This document shows positions 7,617-15,329 of a stretch of 64,000 nt of DNA, piece by piece. Position numbers and translations under genes: made by a program. The DNA lies in the NCBI RefSeq assembly GCF_024753245.1, contig NZ_JANUGX010000008.1, positions 119,116 through 183,115 of the forward strand. The letters are read 5' to 3'. This DNA is from Massilia norwichensis (GTDB lineage Bacteria > Pseudomonadota > Gammaproteobacteria > Burkholderiales > Burkholderiaceae_D). The notes under the pieces were generated by a model, which did no database searches, was not told where the DNA came from, and saw nothing but the letters and a program-made list of their open reading frames with translations. Each line of letters starts with the position of its first letter. The first letter of the stretch is position 1.

Positions 7617-8741
7617 ATGCTTATTTATCTGGTTGCGGGCGCCCGGCCCAACTTCATGAAGATCGCCCCCATCGTCCGCGCGCTGCAGGCACAGCCGGAA
7701 CAGCGGCTCACCTACAAGATCATTCATACGGGCCAGCACTACGACCGCGACATGAACGACGTGTTCTTCGAAGAACTCGGCATTCCGCAACCTGACGTCT
7801 TCATGGCGGCCGGCGGCGGCAGCCATGCCCAGCAGACCGCCAAGATCATGGTCGGTTTCGAAGAACTGTGCCAGACCGAGCGCCCGGCCGCCGTGCTGGT
7901 GGTGGGCGACGTGAATTCCACGCTGGCCTGCTCGATCGTCGCCAAGAAACTGAACATCCCGGTCGCCCACGTCGAAGCCGGCCTGCGCTCCGGCGACATG
8001 ACCATGCCGGAAGAAATCAACCGCCTGGTCACCGACAGCATCTCGGACTGGTTCTTCGTCACCGAACCGGCCGCCCTGGAACACCTGCGCCGCGAAGGCA
8101 AGCCGGACTCGGCGGTGCACTACGTCGGCCACGTGATGGTCGACAACGTGCTGTACCAGGCCGACAAGCTGGCCAACACGGACACCTCGGGTTTCGAGAC
8201 CAGCGCCTTCAAGCAGGCGCGCAAGGAAGCGGGCGAGCGCTACGGCGTGGTCACCATGCACCGTCCGAGCAACGTCGACGATGCCGCCACCTTCACCCGC
8301 ATCGCCGGCGCGCTCAAGGAAATCGCGGCCGAGCTGCCGCTGATCTTCCCGGTGCACCCGCGCACCCGCGCCAACATCGAGAAATTCGGCATCGATCTCG
8401 GCCCGAACGTCACGCTGGCCGGTCCGCAGGCCTACATGGCCTTCCTGAACCTGTGGAAGGACGCGGCGGTCGTGCTGACCGACAGCGGCGGCCTGCAGGA
8501 AGAGACCACGGCACTGGGCGTGCCCTGCGTCACGATCCGCGAGAACACCGAGCGTCCCGTCACCGTCGACGAGGGCTCGAACGTACTGGCCGGTACCGAT
8601 CCGGCAGTCATCATGGCTGAAGCGCGCAAGGTATTGCGCGGCGAAGGCAAACAGGGCCGCCGGCCGCACCTGTGGGACGGCAAGGCGGCGGAACGTATCG
8701 TCGCGGTACTGGCAACCGAGCTGGCGAAAGTACCCGAATGA
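7617..8741 (+). CDS. wecB: UDP-N-acetylglucosamine 2-epimerase (non-hydrolysing)
   Basis: A 374-residue cytosolic enzyme that interconverts UDP-GlcNAc and UDP-ManNAc. Family motifs appear in order: GARPNFMKIAP, IHTGQHYDRDM, GDVNSTLACS, HVEAGLRSGD, MPEEINRLVTD, VTMHRPSNVD, FPVHPRTR and TDSGGLQEET. The length matches E. coli WecB (376). An AGGGAA-type ribosome site precedes ATG 7617. The next gene, 19 nt downstream, is a WecG/TagA-type transferase that normally uses UDP-ManNAc-derived donors, so the pair probably makes and transfers a ManNAc-type sugar for the exopolysaccharide. Confidence 0.95.
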   Translation: MLIYLVAGARPNFMKIAPIVRALQAQPEQRLTYKIIHTGQHYDRDMNDVFFEELGIPQPDVFMAAGGGSHAQQTAKIMVGFEELCQTERPAAVLVVGDVNSTLACSIVAKKLNIPVAHVEAGLRSGDMTMPEEINRLVTDSISDWFFVTEPAALEHLRREGKPDSAVHYVGHVMVDNVLYQADKLANTDTSGFETSAFKQARKEAGERYGVVTMHRPSNVDDAATFTRIAGALKEIAAELPLIFPVHPRTRANIEKFGIDLGPNVTLAGPQAYMAFLNLWKDAAVVLTDSGGLQEETTALGVPCVTIRENTERPVTVDEGSNVLAGTDPAVIMAEARKVLRGEGKQGRRPHLWDGKAAERIVAVLATELAKVPE

Positions 8742-8759
8742 GTAGAAAAGGATGATCAG

Positions 8760-9503
8760 ATGAGCGAACGCATCACACTGATGGGGTGCTCCATCGACAA
8801 CCTGTCGATGGAGGAAACACTGCAGACCATCGAGGGTTTTATCCATACAGGAAGGCCCCATCAGCACGTGGTGGTGAACGTCGACAAGCTGGTCAAGGCC
8901 AGCCGCGACCCGGAGCTCAGGCAGATCATCAACGACTGCGCGCTCATCAACGTCGACGGCATGCCGGTCGTGTGGGCTTCGCGCCTGCTCGGCAAGCCGC
9001 TCAAGGAAAGGGTCGCCGGCGTCGACCTGTTCGAGGCGCTGATGCGCCGGGCAGGGGAGAAGGGCTGGCGCGTCTTCCTGCTGGGCGCGAAGGAAGAAGT
9101 GGTGAGCAAGGTGGCCGCCACCTACCAGCACAAATATCCGCGGCTGGTCCTGGCGGGCTACCGCAACGGTTACTGGAAGGGCGAGGCGGAGGAGGCGCAG
9201 GTCGTGGAACAAATCCGCGACGCCCGCCCCGACCTGCTGTTCGTGGCGATCAGTTCGCCGAAAAAAGAACAGTTCCTCGGCCGCTATCAGGCCGAGATGA
9301 AGATTCCGTTCGCGATGGGGGTGGGCGGCACCTTCGACGTGGCGATCGGCCACGTCAAGCGGGCGCCGGTGTGGATGCAGAAGTCGGGCCTGGAATGGTT
9401 CTACCGCTTCCTGCAGGAGCCGCGCCGGATGTTCCGCCGCTACTTCATCGAGGACATGGCATTTGTACGCCTCTTTCTCAAGGAACTGAGGCAAGGACGA
9501 TAA
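8760..9503 (+). CDS. WecG/TagA/CpsF family glycosyltransferase (GT26)
   Basis: A 247-residue GT26 enzyme. Characteristic segments are VVVNVDKLVKASRD, NVDGMPVVWASRLLG, VAGVDLFEALM, VFLLGAKEEVV, LLFVAISSPKKEQF and GVGGTFDVAIGH, followed by the amphipathic membrane-facing tail with RAPVWMQKSGLEW. Members move N-acetylmannosamine or its uronate (or a related sugar) onto a polyprenyl-diphosphate sugar. The upstream wecB supplies the matching nucleotide sugar. AAGGATGATCAG precedes the ATG. Peripheral membrane protein, cytoplasmic side. The exact sugar remains inferred. Confidence 0.9.
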   Translation: MSERITLMGCSIDNLSMEETLQTIEGFIHTGRPHQHVVVNVDKLVKASRDPELRQIINDCALINVDGMPVVWASRLLGKPLKERVAGVDLFEALMRRAGEKGWRVFLLGAKEEVVSKVAATYQHKYPRLVLAGYRNGYWKGEAEEAQVVEQIRDARPDLLFVAISSPKKEQFLGRYQAEMKIPFAMGVGGTFDVAIGHVKRAPVWMQKSGLEWFYRFLQEPRRMFRRYFIEDMAFVRLFLKELRQGR

Positions 9504-9600
9504 ACCTGGGATGCCCGCGGCCCGGCCGCAGGGACACAACAACAAATCGCCAGCACATCGGGGCATGGCGACCAGACATTTTTAAGAAAGAAACGCACTC

Positions 9601-10599
9601 ATGAAAATTCTCGTTACAGGCGGCATGGGCTACATTGGTTCGCACACGGTCGTCGAGCTGCAGAACGCCGGCCACGACGTGGTGGTGTTCGACAACCTGT
9701 CCAACGCCGACCCTTCGGTACAGGGGCGGGTGCAAAAGATCACGGGCAAGTCCTTCGAGTTCGTCAATGGCGACATCCGCGACCGCGCAGCAATGGAAGC
9801 CGCGTTCGGCGCGCACAAGATCGACGCCGTGATCCACTTCGCCGGCCTGAAGGCGGTCGGCGAATCGGTGGCGCAGCCGCTGCGCTACTACGACAACAAC
9901 GTCTCCGGCAGCGTGGTGCTGTTCGAGACCATGGCCAAGTTCGGCTGCAAGACCCTGGTCTTCTCGTCGTCGGCCACCGTGTACGGCGACCCGGCCTCGG
10001 TGCCGATCCGCGAAGACTTCCCGCTGTCGGCCACCAATCCCTATGGCCGCAGCAAGCTGATGATCGAAGACATCCTGCGTGACCTGTTCAAGGCCGCGCC
10101 GGACTGGCGCATCGCACTGCTGCGCTATTTCAACCCGGTCGGCGCCCATGAAAGCGGCCTGATCGGCGAGGAGCCGAACGGCATCCCCAACAACCTGGTG
10201 CCTTATATCGCCCAGGTCGCCAACGGCCAGCGCGAGAAGCTGTCGGTGTTCGGCGGCGACTACCCGACCCCGGACGGCACCGGCATGCGCGATTACATCC
10301 ACGTGGTCGACCTGTCGATCGGCCACGTCAAGACCCTGGACAAGCTGGTCCAGGGTCCGGGACTGCATACCTACAACCTCGGCACCGGCAACGGCAACAG
10401 CGTGCTGGAAATGATCCACGCCTTCGAGAAGGCCTGCGGCAAGCCGATTCCTTACCAGATCGTAGACCGTCGCCCTGGCGACATTGCGAAGTGTTACGCC
10501 GACCCAACCCACGCCCGCGAGGAACTGGGTTGGACCGCGCAGCGTGACATCGCACAAATGTGCGCTGACTCCTGGCGCTACCAAACTACCCCAAAATAA
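9601..10599 (+). CDS. galE: UDP-glucose 4-epimerase
   Basis: A 332-residue short-chain dehydrogenase-type epimerase. The NAD-binding GGMGYIGSHTVVEL is at residues 6-19, VVFDNLSNA follows, VIHFAGLKAVGESV is near 80, and the catalytic SSSATVYG and YGRSKLM (YxxxK) are near 122 and 148. The C-terminal part has MRDYIHVVDL and RRPGDIAKCYAD, typical of GalE. It interconverts UDP-glucose and UDP-galactose (some homologues also UDP-GlcNAc/GalNAc). Cytosolic; supplies galactose donors to the surrounding polysaccharide genes. A 97-bp gap separates it from the WecG-type gene, so it may have its own promoter. Confidence 0.94.
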   Translation: MKILVTGGMGYIGSHTVVELQNAGHDVVVFDNLSNADPSVQGRVQKITGKSFEFVNGDIRDRAAMEAAFGAHKIDAVIHFAGLKAVGESVAQPLRYYDNNVSGSVVLFETMAKFGCKTLVFSSSATVYGDPASVPIREDFPLSATNPYGRSKLMIEDILRDLFKAAPDWRIALLRYFNPVGAHESGLIGEEPNGIPNNLVPYIAQVANGQREKLSVFGGDYPTPDGTGMRDYIHVVDLSIGHVKTLDKLVQGPGLHTYNLGTGNGNSVLEMIHAFEKACGKPIPYQIVDRRPGDIAKCYADPTHAREELGWTAQRDIAQMCADSWRYQTTPK

Positions 10600-10615
10600 G
10601 CATGAGGACCGAACC

Positions 10616-11782
10616 ATGAAAGCGATGATTCTTGCAGCAGGCAAAGGCACCCGCGTACGTCCGCTGACCTATGACCTGCCGAAACCGATGATCCCCGTGC
10701 TGGGCAAGCCCGTCATGGCCTACCTGATCGAACACCTGCGCAAGCACGGTGTCAGCGAGATCATGGTCAACGTCAGCCACCTGCACGAAAAGATCGAGGA
10801 ATACTTCGGTGAGGGCGAACAGTTCGGCGTCCAGATCGGCTACTCCTTCGAGGGCTACACCAAGGAAGACGGCGAAGTCGTGGCGGTGCCGATCGGTTCG
10901 GCCGGCGGCATGAAGAAGATCCAGGAATTCGGCGGCTTCTTCGACGACACCACCATCGTGCTGTGCGGCGACGCCCTGATCGACCTCGACCTGAAGGCAG
11001 CCCTGCTGGAGCACCGCCGCAAGGGTGCGATGGCCACCGTGATCACCAAGGAAGTGCCTTGGGATAAGGTCTCGAGCTATGGCGTAGTGGTCACCGACCA
11101 GGACGGCCGCATCACCCAGTTCCAGGAAAAGCCGAAGCAGGAAGAGGCGCTGTCGAACTTCATCAGCACCGGCATCTATATCTTCGAGCCGGAAGTGATC
11201 GACCTGATCCCGTCGGGCGTGGAATTCGACATCGGTTCCCAGCTGTTCCCGCTGCTGGCGGAGAAGGGCATGCCTTTCTACGCCCAGGGCCGGCCGTTCA
11301 ACTGGCTCGACATCGGCAGCGTTTCGGACTACTGGGAAGTGCTGCAGAACGTGCTGACCGGCGAGGTCAACCACATGGACGTGCCGGGCATCCAGATCCA
11401 GCCAGGCCTGTGGGTCGGCCTGAACACCAGCATCGACTGGAACGGCACCACGATCAAGGGCCCGGTCTACATCGGCTCGGGCGTCAAGATCGAAGCCGGC
11501 AGCACCATCATCGGCCCGACCTGGATCGGTCATGGCAGCCACATCTGCGAGGGCGCGGAAATCGTTCGCAGCGTGCTTTTCGAGTACACTCGCGTACTTA
11601 ACGATGTGACATTACATGAAACAATCGTCTTCAAGGACTACAGCATTGATCGCAGCGGGGAGATGAAGCATTCCTCCGAGTACAGCTCGGACGAATGGTT
11701 GAACGCCCGCGATCGTCGCCGCAGCCGCCGCAAAGATGGCGCGGAAGAGACAGATTCCACTCTAGAGAAAATAAGCGCATGA
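10616..11782 (+). CDS. Sugar-phosphate nucleotidyltransferase with left-handed beta-helix domain
   Basis: A 388-residue two-domain protein. The N-terminal Rossmann-like domain starts MILAAGKGTRVRPLTYDLPK (signature GxGTRxRPLT...PKP) and has VLCGDALIDLDL. The C-terminal part is a hexapeptide-repeat left-handed beta helix (roughly residues 260-355: GPVYIGSGVKIEAGSTIIGP). This layout matches mannose-1-phosphate guanylyltransferase-like or glucose-1-phosphate thymidylyl/uridylyl-type enzymes; the nucleotide cannot be fixed from sequence. I start at ATG 10616 (GAGG upstream) and reject the longer frame that overlaps galE. The charged tail (SRRKDGAEETDS) is not conserved family sequence. The stop overlaps the manC start (ATGA). 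Confidence 0.85.
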   Translation: MKAMILAAGKGTRVRPLTYDLPKPMIPVLGKPVMAYLIEHLRKHGVSEIMVNVSHLHEKIEEYFGEGEQFGVQIGYSFEGYTKEDGEVVAVPIGSAGGMKKIQEFGGFFDDTTIVLCGDALIDLDLKAALLEHRRKGAMATVITKEVPWDKVSSYGVVVTDQDGRITQFQEKPKQEEALSNFISTGIYIFEPEVIDLIPSGVEFDIGSQLFPLLAEKGMPFYAQGRPFNWLDIGSVSDYWEVLQNVLTGEVNHMDVPGIQIQPGLWVGLNTSIDWNGTTIKGPVYIGSGVKIEAGSTIIGPTWIGHGSHICEGAEIVRSVLFEYTRVLNDVTLHETIVFKDYSIDRSGEMKHSSEYSSDEWLNARDRRRSRRKDGAEETDSTLEKISA

Positions 11783-13197
11783 AAATCTATCCAGTCATCC
11801 TCTCCGGCGGCGCCGGTACCCGCCTGTGGCCGCTCTCGCGTGCCCTGATGCCCAAGCAGCTGCTGCCGCTGGTCTCCGACAAGACCATGCTGCAGGAGAC
11901 CGCTTTGCGGGTCCGCGGCTGGCCGGGGTTGATGGCGCCGCTGGTCGTGTGCGGCAACGAGCATCGCTTCCTGGTCGCAGAGCAGCTGCGCGAGGTGGGC
12001 ATCACCCCGAGCGGCATCCTGCTCGAGCCGGTCGGCCGTAACACGGCCCCGGCCGTGACGGCGGCGGCACGCCACCTGCTGGCCGACGATCCGGACGCGA
12101 TCATGCTGGTGCTGCCGGCCGACCACGTGATCGAGAAGAACGAAGCCTTCCGCCTGGCGGTCGAGCGTGCCTTCCGCCTGGTGCAGGACGGTTCGCTGGC
12201 CACCTTCGGCATCGTGCCGAGCGTGCCGGAAACCGGCTACGGCTACATCCGCCGCGGCGAGCCGCTGCCGGGCTGCGACGATTGCTACAAGATCGAACGC
12301 TTCGTCGAGAAGCCGGACCGTAACACCGCCGAAGGCTTCGTCGCCGACGGCGGCTATTACTGGAACAGCGGCATGTTCATGTTCCGCGCCGACCGTTTCC
12401 TGGCCGAGATCGAGCAGCATGCGCCCGAGATCGCCAAGGCGGCAGAGTCGGCGATGCACAACGCCTACCGCGACCTCGACTTCTGCCGCCTGGACGAAGC
12501 CGCGTTCACGGCCTGCCCGTCGGACTCGATCGACTACGCGGTCATGGAACACACCCGTGACGGCGTGGTGGTCGCCAGCGACATCGGCTGGAGCGATGTC
12601 GGCTCCTGGTCGGCCCTGGCCGACGTGCAGCAGGCCGATGCCCACGGCAACGTGCAGCGCGGCGACGTCTACCTGGACGGCGTCAGCAATTCGTTGGTGC
12701 GCGCCGAAAGCCGCATCGTGGCCGTGGTCGGCGTCAAGGACCTGGTCGTGGTGGAAACCAACGACGCGGTGCTGGTCGCACACAAGGACCAGGTCCAGCG
12801 GGTGAAGAACATCGTCGACCACCTGAAGGCCCAGGACCGTACCGAGCACCTGCACCATACCCGGGTCTATCGTCCATGGGGCTTCTACGAAGGCATCGAC
12901 GTGGGCGAGCGCTTCCAGGTCAAGCGCATCTGCGTCAAGCCGGGCGAGAAGCTGTCGCTGCAGATGCACCACCACCGCGCCGAGCACTGGGTGGTCGTGT
13001 CGGGCACCGCGCGCGTGACCTGCGGCGAGAGCGTCAAGCTGCTGGCCGAGAACGAGTCGACCTACATCCCGATCGGCATGACGCACCGCCTGGAAAACCC
13101 GGGCAAGCTGCCGCTGCACCTGATCGAGGTGCAGTCGGGCAGCTACCTGGGCGAGGATGACATCGTGCGTTTCGAGGACATCTATCAACGCAGCTGA
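11779..13197 (+). CDS. manC: Mannose-1-phosphate guanylyltransferase / mannose-6-phosphate isomerase
   Basis: A 472-residue bifunctional enzyme of the AlgA/ManC/XanB type. The N-terminal pyrophosphorylase signature VILSGGAGTRLWPLSRAL is followed by LEPVGRNTAPAV, LPADHVIE and FVEKPDRNTAEGF. The C-terminal type II phosphomannose isomerase cupin has RPWGFYEGID, LQMHHHRAEHW and VVSGTARVTCGE. It makes GDP-mannose from mannose 1-phosphate and may isomerise fructose 6-phosphate to mannose 6-phosphate. Cytosolic. It overlaps the preceding nucleotidyltransferase by 4 nt, and is last in this polysaccharide operon before a terminator at 13250. Its stop lies in a 13-bp tandem array. Confidence 0.94.
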   Translation: MKIYPVILSGGAGTRLWPLSRALMPKQLLPLVSDKTMLQETALRVRGWPGLMAPLVVCGNEHRFLVAEQLREVGITPSGILLEPVGRNTAPAVTAAARHLLADDPDAIMLVLPADHVIEKNEAFRLAVERAFRLVQDGSLATFGIVPSVPETGYGYIRRGEPLPGCDDCYKIERFVEKPDRNTAEGFVADGGYYWNSGMFMFRADRFLAEIEQHAPEIAKAAESAMHNAYRDLDFCRLDEAAFTACPSDSIDYAVMEHTRDGVVVASDIGWSDVGSWSALADVQQADAHGNVQRGDVYLDGVSNSLVRAESRIVAVVGVKDLVVVETNDAVLVAHKDQVQRVKNIVDHLKAQDRTEHLHHTRVYRPWGFYEGIDVGERFQVKRICVKPGEKLSLQMHHHRAEHWVVVSGTARVTCGESVKLLAENESTYIPIGMTHRLENPGKLPLHLIEVQSGSYLGEDDIVRFEDIYQRS

Positions 13198-13237
13198 GCA
13201 ACGCAGCTGAGAAACGTATCTGAGAAACGCAGCTGCG
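13186..13237. repeat. 13-bp tandem repeat spanning the manC stop codon (4 units)
   Basis: Units CAACGCAGCTGAG (13186-13198), an identical copy (13199-13211), AAACGTATCTGAG (13212-13224) and AAACGCAGCTGCG (13225-13237). The first TGA (13195) is the manC stop; copies at 13208 and 13221 fall in the other two frames because the period is 13. Confidence 0.88.
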
Positions 13238-13249
13238 TTCGCCTCATCG

Positions 13250-13289
13250 ACGCCGCCCGCGCCCCCGGCGCCGGCGGCGTTTCTCTTTT
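13250..13289 (+). terminator. Rho-independent terminator after manC
   Basis: An 8-bp stem ACGCCGCC (13250-13257) / GGCGGCGT (13273-13280) with a GC-rich loop is followed by TTCTCTTTT. It sits 52 nt after the manC stop and marks the end of the polysaccharide operon. Confidence 0.7.
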
Positions 13290-13365
13290 CCTCGGGTCTA
13301 CCGTGCGTGCGCCGCCATGCATCGGGCATACAATCGGCGTCTTGAACCGAGGGGAGGACAATCCC

Positions 13366-14121
13366 ATGAAGACGATCATTGCAGCGGGCGGCATGCTGCT
13401 CGCCCTGGCCGGCGCAGGCGTGGGCACGGCCCGGGCCGGCGATATCATCGGCGGCTCCAGCCTGCTGGACGACAGCCGCCACGCCCAGCTCGAGCGCTGG
13501 CTCGGCCAGGGCGAGTTCAACCTGAACAACGTGTACACGCTGCGCCCGGGCGATACCTCGGTCAATTTTCACAATGCCGCGGACGGCAAGGGCGCGACCT
13601 TCACCCTGATCGACGTGACCAACACGGCCGGCCAGAGCTTCCTCGTCGGCGGCTACAACCCGCAGAGCTGGTCGTCCACCGACGGCTGGCATGAGACCGA
13701 GCGCGACTGGCAGCGCACCGCCTTCCTGTTCAACTTCGATACGCCGGCGGTCTACCGCCAGGTGTCGAGCAGTTTCGAGCTGCCCAGCCAGGGCCAGCGC
13801 CAGACCTTCAACGACATCCTGTTCGGCCCGGTGTTCGGCTCCGGCCCCGACCTGTTCGTCAACGACGACCTCACCAGGGCGCTGTCCTGGCAGCTGAGCT
13901 ACGGCAATCCGGACAACGAAGGCGTCAGCATCATCGACGGCAGCCTGCGCGGCCAGACCGTCAGCGTCAACGCGATGGAAGTGTTTGCGATCGCGCCGGT
14001 GCCCGAGCCGGCCTCGGGCGCGATGCTGCTGGCCGGCCTCGGCGTGGTGGGCGGCATGCTGCGCTGGCGCCAGCATCGGCGCAACAAGCCGTGCAATGCG
14101 CGTCCGATAAGCGTGAGCTAA
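13366..14121 (+). CDS. PEP-CTERM-anchored protein with TLD-like domain
   Basis: A 251-residue exported protein. Signal peptide MKTIIAAGGMLLALAGAGVG ends with ARAG. The middle section GGYNPQSWSS...WQRTAFLFNF (about residues 92-125) resembles the TLDc fold. The C-terminus is a canonical PEP-CTERM sorting signal: VPEPASGAM (about 215), a hydrophobic stretch, then a basic cluster RWRQHRR. It should be cut and anchored by an exosortase encoded elsewhere, and displayed or released with the exopolysaccharide. The start is fixed by GGGGAGGA nine nt before ATG 13366. A short non-conserved extension follows the basic cluster. TLD assignment is by pattern only. Confidence 0.8.
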   Translation: MKTIIAAGGMLLALAGAGVGTARAGDIIGGSSLLDDSRHAQLERWLGQGEFNLNNVYTLRPGDTSVNFHNAADGKGATFTLIDVTNTAGQSFLVGGYNPQSWSSTDGWHETERDWQRTAFLFNFDTPAVYRQVSSSFELPSQGQRQTFNDILFGPVFGSGPDLFVNDDLTRALSWQLSYGNPDNEGVSIIDGSLRGQTVSVNAMEVFAIAPVPEPASGAMLLAGLGVVGGMLRWRQHRRNKPCNARPISVS

Positions 14122-14156
14122 GTTGTCCGCATTACAAGTTGTGGCATCATGAGGGG

Positions 14157-15185
14157 ATGATATCGATCCGCCGATTCCTTCCCCTCATCCTGCTGCTGGC
14201 CGCCGCCGGCGCGCATGCCCAGTTCACTTCAGCACCCAGCCTGCAGCCATCCCAGTTGGCCATCGTCATCAACGACGCCGAACCGAACAGCGTCAAGATC
14301 GGCGAGTATTACCGCAAGCGGCGCGGCATCCCGGAAGCGAACGTGGTGCACGTCAGCATCCCGAACAAGCCGCACGAAATCAGCGCCGAACGCTTCGAGG
14401 TCTTGAAGGAAGAGATCGACAGCCACCTGGGCCCCGAGATCCAGGCCGTGCTGATGGTCTGGACCGCGCCCTACAAGGTCGAGTGCAATTCGATCACCGG
14501 CGCCTATACGCTGGGCTTCGACGCTTCGCAGTGCGTCAAGACCTGCGCCAGCGGACGCTCCAGTTCTTACTTCAATTCGAGTTCCACGCGTCCCTTTACC
14601 GATCTCAAGCTGCGCCTGTCCATGCTGCTGCCGACCGAGTCGGTGGCGGACGCCAAGGCCCTGATCGACCGCGGCGCCTCGGCGGGCTTTCGCATCGCGC
14701 CGGCCACCGCCTACTACATGGTGACCTCGGAAAAGGCGCGCAACTCGCGCAGCGGCTTCTTCCCGCCGCCGGGCCGCATCGAGGCCAGGCGCCTCAGCAC
14801 CAAGACCATCCAGGGCGACGTGCTGGAAGGCGCGCAGGACGTGATGATCTACCAGACCGGCATGGCGCAGGTCGCGAAGCTCGACACCCTGCGTTTCCTG
14901 CCCGGCGCCCTGGCCGACCACCTGACCTCGCTCGGCGGCGACTTGCTGGGGGAAGGGCAGATGAGCAGCCTGCGCTGGCTGGAAGCGGGCGCCACCGCCA
15001 GCTACGGTTCGGTCAGCGAGCCCTGCAACTACTGGCAGAAATTCCCCAACCCGACCGTCTTGCTCAAGCATTACGTGCAGGGCAATAGCGCGATCGAAGC
15101 CTACTGGAAGAGCGTGGCCTGGCCGACCCAGGGCCTGTTCATCGGCGAGCCGCTGGCGGCGCCTTACCGCAAACGGCCGCGTTGA
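14157..15185 (+). CDS. TIGR03790 family protein (exosortase-associated, function unknown)
   Basis: A 342-residue exported protein with signal peptide ISIRRFLPLILLLAAAGAHA. The mature part begins with a segment QLAIVINDAEPNSVKIGEYY followed by YRKRRGIPEANVV, and contains VLMVWTAPYKVECNSIT and MIYQTGMAQVAKLD, as in the TIGR03790 family. That family occurs almost only in genomes that encode an exosortase; its biochemical role is unknown. Cysteines at CVKTC may form a disulfide. I chose ATG 14157 because it starts the signal peptide; an earlier ATG at 14091 would overlap the preceding gene. It follows a PEP-CTERM gene and precedes a secreted nuclease. Confidence 0.82.
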   Translation: MISIRRFLPLILLLAAAGAHAQFTSAPSLQPSQLAIVINDAEPNSVKIGEYYRKRRGIPEANVVHVSIPNKPHEISAERFEVLKEEIDSHLGPEIQAVLMVWTAPYKVECNSITGAYTLGFDASQCVKTCASGRSSSYFNSSSTRPFTDLKLRLSMLLPTESVADAKALIDRGASAGFRIAPATAYYMVTSEKARNSRSGFFPPPGRIEARRLSTKTIQGDVLEGAQDVMIYQTGMAQVAKLDTLRFLPGALADHLTSLGGDLLGEGQMSSLRWLEAGATASYGSVSEPCNYWQKFPNPTVLLKHYVQGNSAIEAYWKSVAWPTQGLFIGEPLAAPYRKRPR

Positions 15186-15329
15186 TGCGTGGACACGCGG
15201 TGCCGAAGGTAAACGGATTGGTCCATTCGGACTAATCCGTGGTCATGATGTTGTCAATTTGCGCATTTAATATCCATTTTGTTAAGTGCTCTACTGACCT
15301 TCCTTTTGTCTTCCCTTTCAGGAAACACC

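Noticed and set aside
13186..13237. Possible CRISPR-like array
   Set aside because: Units are only 13 bp and contiguous with no spacers; no cas genes in the window.
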